Assembly: GCF_002005565.1 (NCBI RefSeq)
Contig: NZ_BDJC01000021.1
Coordinates: 1 to 64,000 of the forward strand
Length of the DNA stretch: 64,000 nucleotides
Source of the DNA: Streptomyces sp. JHA26
GTDB lineage: Bacteria > Actinomycetota > Actinomycetes > Streptomycetales > Streptomycetaceae
Direction: 5' to 3'
Below are positions 29,050 through 38,796 of this stretch, piece after piece. A program made the translations under genes and the position numbers. Below the pieces are notes generated by a model. It searched no databases, was not told the DNA's origin, and saw only the letters and a program-made list of their open reading frames with translations. The first letter of the stretch is position 1. Each line of letters starts with the position of its first letter.

Positions 29050-31188
29050 TCAGGCCAGGCCGGCCTCCTTCATCTGGCGCAGTTCCTTCTTCATCTCGGA
29101 GACCTCGTCGCGCAGTCGGGCGGCGATCTCGAACTGCAGGTCCGCGGCGGCGGCCCGCATGCGGGTGGTGAGGTCCTCGATCTGCTCGGCGAGCTCCGCC
29201 GCGGGACGGTCGGTGGGCACCGTCTCGGTCTTCCTGCCCTTGGCCGCCCTGGCACCGGCGGCCGCCTTGCCGCCGAGGGAGGGCACGGGGGTCTTGGCGC
29301 CCTTGCCGTCCCTCGGCTGGCGGTAGCCCGATCCGAGGAGCTGCTCGGTGTCGACGTCCTCGCGGACGATCTGCGCGACGATGTCGTTGATCTTCTTGCG
29401 GAGGGGCTGCGGATCGATGCCGTTCGCCTTGTTGTAGGCGATCTGCTTCTCCCGGCGGCGGTTGGTCTCGTCGATGGCCTTCTCCATCGCCGGGGTGATC
29501 TTGTCGGCGTACATGTGGACCTGGCCGGAGACGTTGCGCGCCGCGCGGCCGATGGTCTGGATCAGGGAGGTGCCGGAGCGCAGGAAGCCCTCCTTGTCGG
29601 CGTCGAGGATCGCCACCAGGGAGACCTCGGGCAGGTCGAGGCCCTCGCGCAGGAGGTTGATGCCGACCAGGACGTCGTACTCGCCGGCGCGCAGCTCGCG
29701 CAGCAGTTCCACGCGGCGCAGCGTGTCGACGTCGCTGTGCAGGTAGCGGACCTGGATGCCGAGCTCCAGGAAGTAGTCGGTGAGGTCCTCGGCCATCTTC
29801 TTGGTGAGCGTGGTGACGAGGACGCGCTCGTCCTTCTCGGTCCGCTTGCGGATCTCGTGCACCAGGTCGTCGATCTGGCCCTCGGTGGGCTTGACCACGA
29901 CCTCCGGGTCGACGAGGCCGGTGGGGCGGATGATCTGTTCGACGGCGCCGTCCGAGCGGGAGAGTTCGTAGGCGCCGGGGGTCGCCGACAGGTAGACGGT
30001 CTGCCCGATGCGCTCCTGGAACTCCTCCCACTTCAGCGGACGGTTGTCGAGCGCGGAGGGCAGCCGGAAACCGTGGTCGACCAGGGTCCGCTTGCGGGAG
30101 GCGTCGCCCTCGTACATGGCGCCGATCTGCGGCACGGTGACGTGCGACTCGTCGATGACGAGCAGGAAGTCGTCCGGGAAGTAGTCCAGCAGGGTGTTGG
30201 GCGGTGAACCGGGCGAGCGGCCGTCGAAGTGCATCGAGTAGTTCTCGACGCCCGAGCAGCTGCCGATCTGGCGGAGCATCTCGAGGTCGTACGTCGTGCG
30301 CATCCGCAGCCGCTGGGCCTCCAGGAGCTTGCCCTGCTTCTCCAGCTCGGCGAGGCGCTCGGCCAGTTCCTTCTCGATGTCGTTGACCGCGCGCTCCAGG
30401 CGCTCGGGGCCCGCGACGTAGTGGGAGGCCGGGAAGACGTACAGCTGCTGGTCGTCGCTGATGATCTCGCCGGTGACGGGGTGGAGCGTGGACAGCGCCT
30501 CGATCTCGTCGCCGAACATCTCGATGCGGACGGCGAGCTCCTCGTAGACCGGGAAGATCTCGATGGTGTCGCCGCGCACGCGGAAGGTGCCGCGGGTGAA
30601 GGCCATGTCGTTGCGCGTGTACTGGATGTCCACGAAGCGGCGCAGCAGCTCGTCCCGGTCGTGCTCGTCGCCGACGCGGAGGGGGACCATGCGGTCGACG
30701 TACTCCTGCGGGGTGCCGAGACCGTAGATGCAGGAGACGGAGGCGACCACGACGACGTCGCGGCGGGTGAGCAGCGAGTTGGTCGCGGAGTGGCGCAGGC
30801 GCTCCACCTCCTCGTTGATCGAGGAGTCCTTCTCGATGTAGGTGTCCGACTGCGGGACGTAGGCCTCGGGCTGGTAGTAGTCGTAGTACGAGACGAAGTA
30901 CTCGACGGCGTTGTTCGGCAGCAGCTCGCGGAACTCGTTCGCCAGCTGGGCGGCGAGTGTTTTGTTCGGCGCCATCACGAGGGTGGGGCGCTGGAGCTTC
31001 TCGATCATCCACGCGGTGGTGGCGGACTTGCCGGTGCCGGTCGCGCCGAGCAGCACGACGTCCTTCTCGCCTGCTTCGATGCGCCGGGCGAGGTCGGCGA
31101 TGGCCGCCGGCTGGTCACCGCTCGGCTGGTAGGGGCTGACGACCTCGAAGGGCGCCACCGTGCGTTCGATCTGGGAAACGGGCCGCAT
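29050..31188 (-). CDS. uvrB: Excinuclease ABC subunit B
   Basis: UvrB is the helicase-like damage verifier of nucleotide excision repair. The 712-residue product has Walker A GATGTGKS at residues 48-55, the beta-hairpin ([20 protein letters not shown]), the DEXX-box [13 protein letters not shown], the motif [10 protein letters not shown], and the C-terminal UVR domain ([20 protein letters not shown]) that binds UvrC. The ATG at 31188 is the family start ([20 protein letters not shown]). There is no ribosome site before it, but a damage promoter with its -10 only 7 bases upstream, so the message is leaderless. It is transcribed alone, with terD following in the same direction. Confidence 0.97.
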   Translation of the reverse strand: MRPVSQIERTVAPFEVVSPYQPSGDQPAAIADLARRIEAGEKDVVLLGATGTGKSATTAWMIEKLQRPTLVMAPNKTLAAQLANEFRELLPNNAVEYFVSYYDYYQPEAYVPQSDTYIEKDSSINEEVERLRHSATNSLLTRRDVVVVASVSCIYGLGTPQEYVDRMVPLRVGDEHDRDELLRRFVDIQYTRNDMAFTRGTFRVRGDTIEIFPVYEELAVRIEMFGDEIEALSTLHPVTGEIISDDQQLYVFPASHYVAGPERLERAVNDIEKELAERLAELEKQGKLLEAQRLRMRTTYDLEMLRQIGSCSGVENYSMHFDGRSPGSPPNTLLDYFPDDFLLVIDESHVTVPQIGAMYEGDASRKRTLVDHGFRLPSALDNRPLKWEEFQERIGQTVYLSATPGAYELSRSDGAVEQIIRPTGLVDPEVVVKPTEGQIDDLVHEIRKRTEKDERVLVTTLTKKMAEDLTDYFLELGIQVRYLHSDVDTLRRVELLRELRAGEYDVLVGINLLREGLDLPEVSLVAILDADKEGFLRSGTSLIQTIGRAARNVSGQVHMYADKITPAMEKAIDETNRRREKQIAYNKANGIDPQPLRKKINDIVAQIVREDVDTEQLLGSGYRQPRDGKGAKTPVPSLGGKAAAGARAAKGRKTETVPTDRPAAELAEQIEDLTTRMRAAAADLQFEIAARLRDEVSEMKKELRQMKEAGLA

Positions 31189-31195
31189 GGGTTCC

Positions 31196-31218
31196 ACCGT
31201 ACGGCTCCGCACTGACAA
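31196..31218 (-). promoter_or_regulatory. DNA-damage (RecA-NDp/PafBC-type) promoter of uvrB
   Basis: On the minus strand TTGTCAGTG (31210-31218) is followed after 8 bases by TACGGT (31196-31201), a full match to the damage element. The -10 ends 7 bases before the uvrB ATG. Confidence 0.85.
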
Positions 31219-31228
31219 CCGGTCCGGA

Positions 31229-32107
31229 TCAGCGGTTCTGCGGGGTGCGGGGGCGCCGGTGGGCGAGGTGGCGGCGCGTGGGACGCGCGGGGTGGTGTGC
31301 CGGGCGGTGGGCCCGCGGCGGGAGCCCGGGGTGCGCGGGGACGCCCGGTTTACGCTCGACGGGCACCCCGGCCGGCTTCCCCATGACCATCAGCGGGTCG
31401 AACAGCATCACGACGCCGGCGAGGAGGAGGAAGGCGAGGGGGCCGATCAGCATGGGGCCGAGCAGCTCGGCCGGCGAGCCGCCGGAGGAGGGATCGGACG
31501 TGCCGTGCAGGTGGACGTCGAGCGCGGCCATGCCGGTGTAGTGCATGCCGGTGACGGCGAGGCCCATCACGAGGCTCGCGCCCACGCTCCAGAGGAGTCC
31601 CCGGGCCTGCCCGGCCGCCCACAGGGCCGCGGTGGCGGCGGCCATCGCGATGACGACGGACGCGGTCACGGTGAGCGTGTTGTACTCCAGCTGTCCGTCC
31701 AGCCGCATACCGGCCATTCCCAGGTAGTGCATCGAGGCGATGCCCAGGCCGGTGACGGTACCTCCGGTGAACAGGGCCGTTCCCCGAGCGTCCCGGTGGC
31801 CGGCGATGAAGATCCCCACGCCCACCATGACGATGGCGACCGCCAGACTCGCGAACGTCATCCCCCAGTCGTAGCGGATCGGCGTGTCCTCGATCGTGAA
31901 GCCCATCATCGCCACGAAGTGCATGGTCCACACCCCGGAGCCGGTCGCCGTCGCACCGAGGGCGAGCCATCCGGAGCGCCACGGCCGGGTGACCAGCGTG
32001 GATCTGGTGGTGCAGCGCAGCCCGAGGGCACCGCCGAGGCAGGCCATGAGGAAGGCCACCAGCGGTGTGACGAGTCCGTAACTGAATCCGTCGACCGTGC
32101 CTTGCAT
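31229..32107 (-). CDS. MHYT-domain integral membrane sensor, no output domain
   Basis: The 292-residue protein has seven or so membrane segments and three copies of the MHYT motif: TMHFVAM, SMHYLGM and GMHYTGM. MHYT domains are thought to bind copper and sense oxygen, CO or NO; in other bacteria they are fused to GGDEF/EAL or kinase domains, but here no output domain is present. The C-terminal ~50 residues are cytoplasmic, basic and histidine-rich ([20 protein letters not shown]). The ATG at 32107 has GGAAAGG upstream. It lies behind the uvrB promoter in the same direction but is probably an independent unit. Confidence 0.88.
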   Translation of the reverse strand: MQGTVDGFSYGLVTPLVAFLMACLGGALGLRCTTRSTLVTRPWRSGWLALGATATGSGVWTMHFVAMMGFTIEDTPIRYDWGMTFASLAVAIVMVGVGIFIAGHRDARGTALFTGGTVTGLGIASMHYLGMAGMRLDGQLEYNTLTVTASVVIAMAAATAALWAAGQARGLLWSVGASLVMGLAVTGMHYTGMAALDVHLHGTSDPSSGGSPAELLGPMLIGPLAFLLLAGVVMLFDPLMVMGKPAGVPVERKPGVPAHPGLPPRAHRPAHHPARPTRRHLAHRRPRTPQNR

Positions 32108-32391
32108 ACGCGGCTGCCTTTCCGCCTACTACGTCCCGGAATGCCCTGATGCGCTCCCTTCCCAGGACCGTGCGAACGGTCAGGGCCGAGGCAGAGAGTA
32201 GAGAGTACGACCCCCACCGGAATGGTCGAACGATTCTCCCGCAAAGAAACACGGCCCTGCCCCAGATGTGCGGCCCCGGTGAGCGGAGTCGAGCGGCTTC
32301 ATTCAGCCTGTGGCCATTCCGCGCCCGTCTCCCGTTGACCCTCTGCTGTCACAGTGGTGCCGTCCGTGAACGCTCGACGCGAGGAGTACGC

Positions 32392-33282
32392 ATGCACGCG
32401 CGCGCAGCCGCCGTCCTGACCACCGCGCTCGTAGGGGTCGCCCTCACGGCTCCCGGTTCTCACGCAGACACCCGGGGCAGTGACGACGCGCCGACGGTCG
32501 TCGCCCACCGGGGCGCCTCCGCCTACGCGCCGGAGAACACGCTGGCCGCCGTCGACAAGGCGGCCGAGCTGGGCATCCGCTGGGTGGAGAACGACGTCCA
32601 GCGCACCAAGGACGGCGAGCTCGTCGTCATGCACGACGAGAGCCTGCAGCGCACCACCGACGTCGAGGAGGTCTTCCCCGACCGCGCGCCCTGGAAGGTG
32701 AAGGACTTCACCGCCGCCGAGATCGCCCGGCTGGACGCGGGGAGCTGGTTCGGCGCCGAGTACGCGGGCGCGCGCGTGCCGACCCTGGAGCAGTACGTGC
32801 ACCGTGTGGACCTCCACCACCAGAAGCTGCTGCTGGAGCTCAAGAGCCCGGCGCTCTACCCGGGGATCGAGCGGCAGACCCTCAAGGTCCTCGCCAACGA
32901 GGGCTGGCTCGACCGGCGGCACGTGGCCGGCCGACTGATCGTGCAGAGCTTCGACGCGGACAGCATCCGGACCGTCCACGACCTCAAGCCGGCCGTCAAG
33001 ACCGGTTTCCTCGGCACCCCGGCCGTGGCGGACCTGCCCGAGTACGCGAGGTTCACCGACCAGATCAACCCGTCCCACGGCTCGCTCTCGCGGGACTACG
33101 TCGCCTCCGTCCACGCCCTCGCCGGACCGCACGGCAGGGCCATGGAGGTCTTCACCTGGACGGTCGACGACCCGGCCGTCGCCCGGCGGGTCGCCGGGTA
33201 CGAGGTGGACGGCATCATCACCAACAAGCCCGACGTGGTGCGGGACGCGGTGGAGGAGGCGGCGGACTCCTCCGGTCGGTGA
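32392..33282 (+). CDS. glpQ: Secreted glycerophosphodiester phosphodiesterase
   Basis: The 296-residue protein begins with a signal peptide (MHARAAAVLTTALVGVALTAPGSHA) and has a GDPD domain. HRGASAYAPENTLAA carries the catalytic histidine and the metal-binding glutamate, WVENDVQRTKDGELVVMHDESLQRTT (given in parts: WVENDVQ, VVMHDESL) the second histidine, and LLLELK and EVFTWTVDD the later motifs. It would release glycerol-3-phosphate outside the cell. The ATG at 32392 has GAGGAG 5 bases upstream. The gene starts a plus-strand run glpQ-ogt-psuG-psuK, but ogt has its own promoter. Phosphate control is usual for this family, but I could not define a clear PhoP box. Confidence 0.92.
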   Translation: MHARAAAVLTTALVGVALTAPGSHADTRGSDDAPTVVAHRGASAYAPENTLAAVDKAAELGIRWVENDVQRTKDGELVVMHDESLQRTTDVEEVFPDRAPWKVKDFTAAEIARLDAGSWFGAEYAGARVPTLEQYVHRVDLHHQKLLLELKSPALYPGIERQTLKVLANEGWLDRRHVAGRLIVQSFDADSIRTVHDLKPAVKTGFLGTPAVADLPEYARFTDQINPSHGSLSRDYVASVHALAGPHGRAMEVFTWTVDDPAVARRVAGYEVDGIITNKPDVVRDAVEEAADSSGR

Positions 33283-33329
33283 CCCCGCCACGCCCGGGGC
33301 GGGACGTCCGCGCACGACGGCCCCGGGCG

Positions 33330-33352
33330 TTGTCGGTGGCGGGCCGTACGGT
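33330..33352 (+). promoter_or_regulatory. DNA-damage (RecA-NDp/PafBC-type) promoter of ogt
   Basis: TTGTCGGTG (33330-33338), 8 bases, then TACGGT (33347-33352): a full match to TTGTCRGTG-N8-TANNNT. The -10 ends 6 bases before the ATG at 33359, as at uvrB, predicting a leaderless, damage-inducible transcript. Confidence 0.82.
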
Positions 33353-33358
33353 GGACGC

Positions 33359-33913
33359 ATGGACAGCCACGGGCGGTACGAGCAGCAGGTGGTGTGGGCC
33401 GTCGTCGACACCGACATCGGTCCGTTGCTGCTGGCCGCGACCGGCGACGGCCTGGTCAACGTCGTGTTCCACGCCACGGACACCGTGCGCGACCGGGCGC
33501 TCGAGCGGCTCGCGTCCCGGCTGGGCACCCGGCCCGTCGAGGCGCCCGGCTCCCCGCTGCCGGCCGAGGCGATACGGCAGGTGCGGGCGTACTTCGCGGG
33601 TGACCGGCAGGACTTCGACCTGCCGCTGGACTGGTCGTTGACATCGGGGTTCAACCGGCAGGTGCTGCGGGAACTGGCGACCGGCGTGCCCTACGGCTCG
33701 GTCGTCGGCTACGGCGATCTGGCCGAACGCGTGGGCCTGCCCAGGGCCGCCCAGGCGGTGGGCGCGGCGATGGGCGCCAACCCGCTGCCGGTCGTCGTGC
33801 CGTGCCACCGGGTCGTGGGGAGCGACGGCGGCATCGGCGGGTTCGGCGGCGGTCTGGACACCAAGCGCCGGCTGCTCGCGCTGGAGGGCGTGCTGCCCGA
33901 GCCGCTGTTCTGA
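33359..33913 (+). CDS. ogt: Methylated-DNA-protein-cysteine methyltransferase
   Basis: This suicide enzyme takes the methyl group from O6-methylguanine onto its own cysteine. The 184-residue product has the active-site motif VVPCHRVVGSDG, preceded by VPYGSVVGYGDLAERVG (the helix-turn-helix that holds DNA) and AVGAAMGANPLPV with the conserved asparagine. The N-terminal part (DTDIGPLLLAATGDGLVNVVF) is the usual RNase H-like domain. It is the stand-alone Ogt form without an AlkA or Ada regulatory domain. Its promoter resembles that of uvrB over the whole region from the TTGTC box to the start codon, which supports joint induction by DNA damage. Confidence 0.95.
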   Translation: MDSHGRYEQQVVWAVVDTDIGPLLLAATGDGLVNVVFHATDTVRDRALERLASRLGTRPVEAPGSPLPAEAIRQVRAYFAGDRQDFDLPLDWSLTSGFNRQVLRELATGVPYGSVVGYGDLAERVGLPRAAQAVGAAMGANPLPVVVPCHRVVGSDGGIGGFGGGLDTKRRLLALEGVLPEPLF

Positions 33914-33994
33914 CTCGCGCCGCTGTCCGTGGTTTGACCCGGCCTCCCGGCCGCCAGAGATGAAGGAGAACCGACGGACTGGGGAGGCGGGCCC

Positions 33995-34903
33995 GTGATG
34001 CTGGTGGTGTCGGAAGAGGTGCGGGAGGCGCTCGACGCGCATCGCCCCGTGGTGGCCCTGGAGTCCACGATCATCGCGCACGGACTGCCACGCCCGCGGA
34101 ACCTGCTGGTGGCACGGGAGCTGGAGGAGGCCGTACGGCAGGAGGGCGGCGTACCGGCGACGATCGCCGTGCTGGACGGGCGGCCCCGTGTCGGCCTGGA
34201 CAAGGACCAGCTGGAGCGGATCGCGAACGAGGACGGCATCCGCAAACTGGGCCACCGCGATCTGCCGCTCGCGCTGGCGACCGGGGCGAGCGGGGCGACC
34301 ACGGTGTCGGCGACCGCCCTGCTGGCCGCCCGGGCGGGGGTGCGCGTCTTCGCGACCGGCGGGCTCGGCGGCGTGCACCGGGAGTGGACCGTGACGCAGG
34401 ACGAGTCGGCCGATCTCGGGCTGCTGGCACGCACCCGGATCACGGTGGTGTGCGCGGGGGTGAAGTCCGTCCTCGACGTGCCCGCGACCCTGCAGCGGCT
34501 GGAGACGCTGGGGGTCGCGGTGGCCGGGTACGGCACGGACCGCTTCCCCGGCTTCTACCTGTCCGACTCGGGGCATCCGGTGGACTGGACGCTGCGCACC
34601 CCGGAGCAGGTGGCGGCGGTCATGCGGGCGCAGGACGCGCTCGGTGGGCCGGAGTCGGCGCTCGTCGTCGCCAACCCCGTCCCCCCGGAGGAGCAGCTCG
34701 ACCCCGCGCTGCACGCACGGGTGCTGGCCGACGCGCTGCGCGCGTGCGAGGAGGAGGGGGTCACGGGCCAGGCGGTCACCCCGTTCCTGCTGGACCACCT
34801 GGTACGGCACACCGACGGGGCGTCGCTGAGCGCGAATCTGGCGGCGGTGCGTGGCAACGTGCGGCTGGCGGCACGTGTCGCGGCGGCGTGGGCCGGGGCG
34901 TGA
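33995..34903 (+). CDS. psuG: Pseudouridine-5'-phosphate glycosidase
   Basis: PsuG splits pseudouridine 5'-phosphate into uracil and ribose 5-phosphate, a step in modified-nucleoside salvage. The 302-residue sequence has the family motifs VALESTIIAHGLPRPRN, with the catalytic glutamate, PATIAVLDGRPRVGL, TGGLGGVHRE, CAGVKSVLDVPATLQRLETL (in parts) and VANPVPPEEQLD. The GTG at 33995 has GGGGAGG 7 bases upstream; the ATG at 33998 is an alternative. Its stop overlaps the start of the next kinase gene by GTGA, so both are coupled. Confidence 0.95.
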   Translation: MMLVVSEEVREALDAHRPVVALESTIIAHGLPRPRNLLVARELEEAVRQEGGVPATIAVLDGRPRVGLDKDQLERIANEDGIRKLGHRDLPLALATGASGATTVSATALLAARAGVRVFATGGLGGVHREWTVTQDESADLGLLARTRITVVCAGVKSVLDVPATLQRLETLGVAVAGYGTDRFPGFYLSDSGHPVDWTLRTPEQVAAVMRAQDALGGPESALVVANPVPPEEQLDPALHARVLADALRACEEEGVTGQAVTPFLLDHLVRHTDGASLSANLAAVRGNVRLAARVAAAWAGA

Positions 34904-35823
34904 ACGCCGCAGCGGGCGGCACGCTGCTGGTCGTCGGGGACGTCGTCACGGACGTCGTCGCCCGGCACCGGGAACCGCTGGCCACCGGCACGGACACGAC
35001 CGCCTCGATCCGGCGGCTGCCCGGCGGGGCGGGGGCCAACGTGGCCTGCTGGGCCGCGTACGGGGGGTGCGGGGACGTACGGCTGCTGGGGCGGGTCGGC
35101 ACGGACGAGGCGGCCTGGCACGAGCGGGAACTGCTGGCGCACGGGGTGCGGCCCCTTCTGGTCGTCGACCGGTCGGCGCCGACGGCGACGGTGGTCTGCC
35201 TGGTCGACACGGGCGCCTCGGCCGAACGGACGTTCCTGACGGACAGCGGGGCGTCGCTGCGACTGGAGCCCGGTGACTGGTCGGACACGCTGCTCGACGG
35301 GGTCGCGCGACTGCACCTGTCGGGGTACCTCCTCTTCTCGGAGCCGAGCCGCGCCCTGGTGACGGTCGCGCTGGCCGCGGCACGCGCGCGGAACGTGCCG
35401 GTGAGCATGGACCCGGCATCGACGGGCTTCCTGACGGTGCTGGGCGTCGACCGTTTCCTGAAGCTGGTCGAGGGGGTGGACGTCCTGCTGCCCAGCCGTG
35501 ACGAGGCCCGCCTGCTCACCGGGCTGTCCGACACCGCGGACGCCGCGGCCGAGCTGAGCCGGCACGTCCCACTGGTGATCGCCAAGCAGGGCGCCGAGGG
35601 AGCCCTGGTGGCCCGGTCCGGTGCCGTGCGCGCACGGGTCCCCGCCGTCCCGGCGTCCGAGCGGGACAGTACGGGCGCGGGTGACGCCTTCACGGGCGCG
35701 TTCCTCGCCGCGATGGTCGCGGGCGCGACGCCCGAGGACGCGACGGCAAAGGGGTGCCGGGCGGGAGCGGTGGCGGTCGAACGGGTGGGCGGAAGGCCTC
35801 CGCGAGCCGGGGGCGACCGCTGA
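34900..35823 (+). CDS. psuK: PfkB-family kinase, probable pseudouridine kinase
   Basis: The 307-residue protein has the PfkB fold: GGTLLVVGDVVTDVVARH at the start, RRLPGGAGANVACWAAYGG, and DSTGAGDAFTGAFLAAMV with the catalytic aspartate. Family membership alone does not define the substrate, but the 4-base overlap with psuG makes pseudouridine kinase by far the most likely role: PsuK phosphorylates pseudouridine, PsuG cleaves the product. It differs clearly from the other PfkB kinase at 16093. Confidence 0.88.
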   Translation: MNAAAGGTLLVVGDVVTDVVARHREPLATGTDTTASIRRLPGGAGANVACWAAYGGCGDVRLLGRVGTDEAAWHERELLAHGVRPLLVVDRSAPTATVVCLVDTGASAERTFLTDSGASLRLEPGDWSDTLLDGVARLHLSGYLLFSEPSRALVTVALAAARARNVPVSMDPASTGFLTVLGVDRFLKLVEGVDVLLPSRDEARLLTGLSDTADAAAELSRHVPLVIAKQGAEGALVARSGAVRARVPAVPASERDSTGAGDAFTGAFLAAMVAGATPEDATAKGCRAGAVAVERVGGRPPRAGGDR

Positions 35824-35973
35824 CCGGCGGGCCCGTCGGGACGTGCACACCGCGCCCGGACGCGCCGTTGTGCGCGCGTCGCGCCGTGCCGTGCCGTCCG
35901 TTCGAGTGGGCGGGCTGCCCGCGGCACACCCGGCCGGCGGACGCGGAGCGGCGTCGTGGACGCGCCGCCGCGC

Positions 35974-36768
35974 CTACGCCTTGCGCCCCCACGCCGAGAT
36001 CATCGGTGCCGTCGCCAGGTCCATGCTGCCGGACGCGACGTTGGCGAGGTGCCGGTCGATGTCCTCGTCCGTGGCCACGCCGGCGGCGACCAGCTGCTCG
36101 CGGATCTGCCGGACCGTCGCGGACTCCAGGGCGGCGCACGCGGGCGAGGTGACCGGGAAGTAGGCGTCCGCCTCCACGCGGCGCAGGCCGCTCTCCCGCA
36201 GCAGACGCGGCAGCCTGCGCCCGTAGGACAAGTCTGCGCCACGGCGGGAGAGCAGTTCGCGGAAGCCGTGCCGCAGCCGGTTCGCCAGCTGCTGCTCCGG
36301 ACCGTGCTCGTCGGGGCAGAGCAGGGGTTGCAGCGCGGGATCGGCGTCCTCGACGAGCAGGCGGCCGCCCGGCCGCAGGGCCTCGACCATCGAGCGCAAC
36401 GCCCGTTCCCGGTCGGGGACGTGGACGAGAACGAGGCGGGCGTGCACCAGGTCGAAGCCCTCCCCGGGAGGTTCCTCCGCGGCCACGTCGTGGACGCGGA
36501 CCTCGACCGGCGGGCGGGCTGCCGGGGCGACCCGCGAGGTGTCGATGTCGGTCGCGACCACCCTGCCGGTCGGCCCCACCTTCCGGGCCAGCCAGGACAC
36601 CACGGACGTGCCGCCGGCCCCGACCTCCCAGCAACGCCAGCCGGGACCGACGCCGAGCGCTTCGAGATGCCGGAACGTCGTGGGGTCGAAGAGGGTGGCG
36701 AAGGCGTCGAAGCGCTCCGCCGCCTCGGCCTGCCGGTTGTCGAGGAGGTACCCATCGGTTCGCGTCAT
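35974..36768 (-). CDS. SAM-dependent methyltransferase, substrate unknown
   Basis: The 264-residue protein is a class I methyltransferase: motif I is CWEVGAGGTSVVSWLA, the acidic residue of motif II is in RVVATDIDTS, and motif IV-like stretches are FDLVHARLVLVHVPDRE and LRPGGRLLVEDADP. The N-terminus YLLDNRQAEAAERFDAFATLFDP is typical of UbiE/MenG-like small-molecule methyltransferases. The ATG at 36768 was chosen as the first one that precedes these conserved residues; no good ribosome site is visible. It is convergent with psuK and divergent from corA. Confidence 0.85.
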   Translation of the reverse strand: MTRTDGYLLDNRQAEAAERFDAFATLFDPTTFRHLEALGVGPGWRCWEVGAGGTSVVSWLARKVGPTGRVVATDIDTSRVAPAARPPVEVRVHDVAAEEPPGEGFDLVHARLVLVHVPDRERALRSMVEALRPGGRLLVEDADPALQPLLCPDEHGPEQQLANRLRHGFRELLSRRGADLSYGRRLPRLLRESGLRRVEADAYFPVTSPACAALESATVRQIREQLVAAGVATDEDIDRHLANVASGSMDLATAPMISAWGRKA

Positions 36769-37019
36769 GCCCCGATCATCCCAGTTGCCGGGCTTGCCGG
36801 AGGAGGGCGACGCTCCGGCGCGACGGGTCCCGGCGCCGCGGAAGGCGGAGGGCCGCAGGAGGCGGAGCACCGCGGGAAACGGGGCGGAAGGCGCCGTCCA
36901 CAGGCGGGAACAAAGCGGAATCTCCCGTTTCCACAGGCTCGTACGCCGCTCGCGCGAAGCTGGCAGACTGGCGCGGCGCGGGGAGCGCGACGCGAGGAGA
37001 CCCACGCGAGGAGATCGGG

Positions 37020-38147
37020 ATGTCGATGGCGGGGAACCTGCGGAAGGTGACGACTCTCGGTGGGGTCGGCGGCCTCCGCAGAGTGGCGCGACTGACCCGT
37101 CGGCATCCGCGTGTCGACCTGAGCCACCCGGCCCGTTCTCCGCTGGGCTCCTCGGTGGTGAACTGCGTGACCTACCGGGACGGTGTCCGCACCCCCGCGG
37201 GCGGCGAGCCGGTCGACGCCGTGCGGCGGATGCGGGAGCACGGCGACGGTTTCCTCTGGCTGGGTCTGCACGAGCCGACGGCCCGGGAGTTCGCGGGCGT
37301 CGCGGAGCTCTTCCGTCTGCACCCGCTGGCGGTCGAGGACGCGATCGAGGCCCATCAGCGCCCGAAGGTGGAGCGGTACGGCGACACGCTCTTCGCCGTG
37401 TTCAAGACGGTCTGCTACGTCGAGCACGAAAAACTCACGGCCACCAGCGAGGTGGTGAACACCGGGGAGATCATGGTGTTCGTCGGCGAGGACTTCGTGA
37501 TCACCGTGCGGCACGGCCGGCACGGCTCGCTCGGCCCGTTGCGCGAGGAGCTCGAGACCGATCCCGGACAGCTCGCCAAGGGGCCGTCGGCCGTGCTGCA
37601 CGCGATCGCCGACCACGTGGTCGACGACTTCCTGACCGTCATCGAAGCGGTGCAGTCGGACATCGACCGGGTCGAGACCGACGTGTTCGCGGAGAACGGC
37701 GCGCGGGTCGACCCGGGCCGGATCTACCAGCTCAAGCGCGAACTCCTCGAACTGAAGCGGGCCGTGGTGCCCCTCGGCCGTCCGCTGGAGGAGCTGGCCA
37801 CCAGGCCGGCCCGGGCGGTCGCCCCGGAGATACAGGCCTACTTCCGCGACGTGTCCGATCACCTGCTGCGGGCCATGGAGCAGATCGCCGCGTTCGACGA
37901 GCTCCTCAACTCCATCCTGCAGGCGCACCTCGCCCAGGTGACGGTCGCGCAGAACGAGGACATGCGGAAGATCACCGCCTGGGCCGCCATCGTCGCCGTG
38001 CCCACGATGGTCTGCGGGGTGTACGGCATGAACTTCGACCACATGCCGGAACTGGGCTGGCGGTACGGCTACGGCCTGGTGCTGGGCGTCATCTCCGTCG
38101 CCTGTCTGGTGCTGTACCGCGGCTTCCGGCGCAACGGCTGGCTCTGA
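37020..38147 (+). CDS. corA: CorA-family magnesium/cobalt transporter
   Basis: CorA forms a pentameric channel for Mg2+ and Co2+. The 375-residue protein has a large cytoplasmic domain with FLWLGLHEPT and VEDAIEAHQRPKVERYGDTLF, a long stalk helix (RIYQLKRELLELKRAVVPL), and two C-terminal membrane segments with the selectivity loop YGMNFDHMPE between them. GAGGAG lies 5 bases before the ATG, and the 11-base stretch ACGCGAGGAGA is repeated (36990-37000 and 37004-37014), giving two ribosome-site-like sequences in a row. Confidence 0.94.
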   Translation: MSMAGNLRKVTTLGGVGGLRRVARLTRRHPRVDLSHPARSPLGSSVVNCVTYRDGVRTPAGGEPVDAVRRMREHGDGFLWLGLHEPTAREFAGVAELFRLHPLAVEDAIEAHQRPKVERYGDTLFAVFKTVCYVEHEKLTATSEVVNTGEIMVFVGEDFVITVRHGRHGSLGPLREELETDPGQLAKGPSAVLHAIADHVVDDFLTVIEAVQSDIDRVETDVFAENGARVDPGRIYQLKRELLELKRAVVPLGRPLEELATRPARAVAPEIQAYFRDVSDHLLRAMEQIAAFDELLNSILQAHLAQVTVAQNEDMRKITAWAAIVAVPTMVCGVYGMNFDHMPELGWRYGYGLVLGVISVACLVLYRGFRRNGWL

Positions 38148-38163
38148 CGACGGAGCCGTCCGG

Positions 38164-38796
38164 TCAGCCGCTCCATGCCGGGTGACGGGGGTCGTCGGCG
38201 CGCACCAGGACGTCGGCGGTCCCGGCGGGGTCGGCCTCCTCGGCGTAGCGGTCGAAGGCCGGGAGGGTCCAGTGCTCGGTCTCGGGGGTACGGCGGCGCA
38301 GGGCGCCGGGGGTGAGGACGAGGTGGACACCGAGATCGAGGGGGAACCAGTGACGCAGCAGGAAGGGACCGTGCAGCAGCAGCACGCCGCCGGCCGGGAG
38401 ACGGACGTAGGGGCTGCGGGTGGCCCGGTCGGTCACCGGGTCCCACAGGTCGGGCAGCACCCGTCCGTCGCCGCCGGGACCGAGAGGATCGAAGACCTCG
38501 CGCCACAGGGCACCGATGTCGTGCCAGCCGTTGTAGTAGGCCTCGACGTCCTGGCGTCCGTACTCCAGGCGGAGGGAGGCGGGACGCAGGAAGCCCTCCG
38601 TCCCGACGACGAGGGAGGGACGGCCGCGCAGGCGCAGCGCCTCACCGACCCGTTCGGCGAGTTCGCCGGGGCGGGCGGCCGGCGCGCCGTCGAAGGCGAC
38701 GCGCGGCCAGGGGCTGCCGTCGGCCGGCGTCAGGTCGAGCAGGCGCTCGGCGAGCCGGTCGCCGAGCCGGTCCCAGGTGATCGCTTCCAGTCGCAC
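38164..38796 (-). CDS. Uridine kinase-like protein with degenerate P-loop
   Basis: The 210-residue protein is of a type often labelled uridine kinase in Streptomyces. Overall layout matches P-loop nucleoside kinases, with VVGTEGFLRPASLRLEYGR, YYNGWHDIGALWREV, LLLHGPFLLRHWF and LVLTPGALRRRTPE. The expected Walker A, however, reads AFDGAPAARPGELAERV: the lysine and Ser/Thr of GxxxxGK[ST] are absent. Either it binds nucleotide in another way or it is not an active kinase. The GTG at 38796 was chosen because the family sequence starts MRLEAITWDRL. It is convergent with corA, 16 bases away. Confidence 0.75.
   Translation of the reverse strand: MRLEAITWDRLGDRLAERLLDLTPADGSPWPRVAFDGAPAARPGELAERVGEALRLRGRPSLVVGTEGFLRPASLRLEYGRQDVEAYYNGWHDIGALWREVFDPLGPGGDGRVLPDLWDPVTDRATRSPYVRLPAGGVLLLHGPFLLRHWFPLDLGVHLVLTPGALRRRTPETEHWTLPAFDRYAEEADPAGTADVLVRADDPRHPAWSG

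Noticed and set aside
32221-32391. PhoP box before glpQ
   Set aside because: Some CTTCATTCAGC-like sequence is present, but not two clean 11-bp direct repeats.
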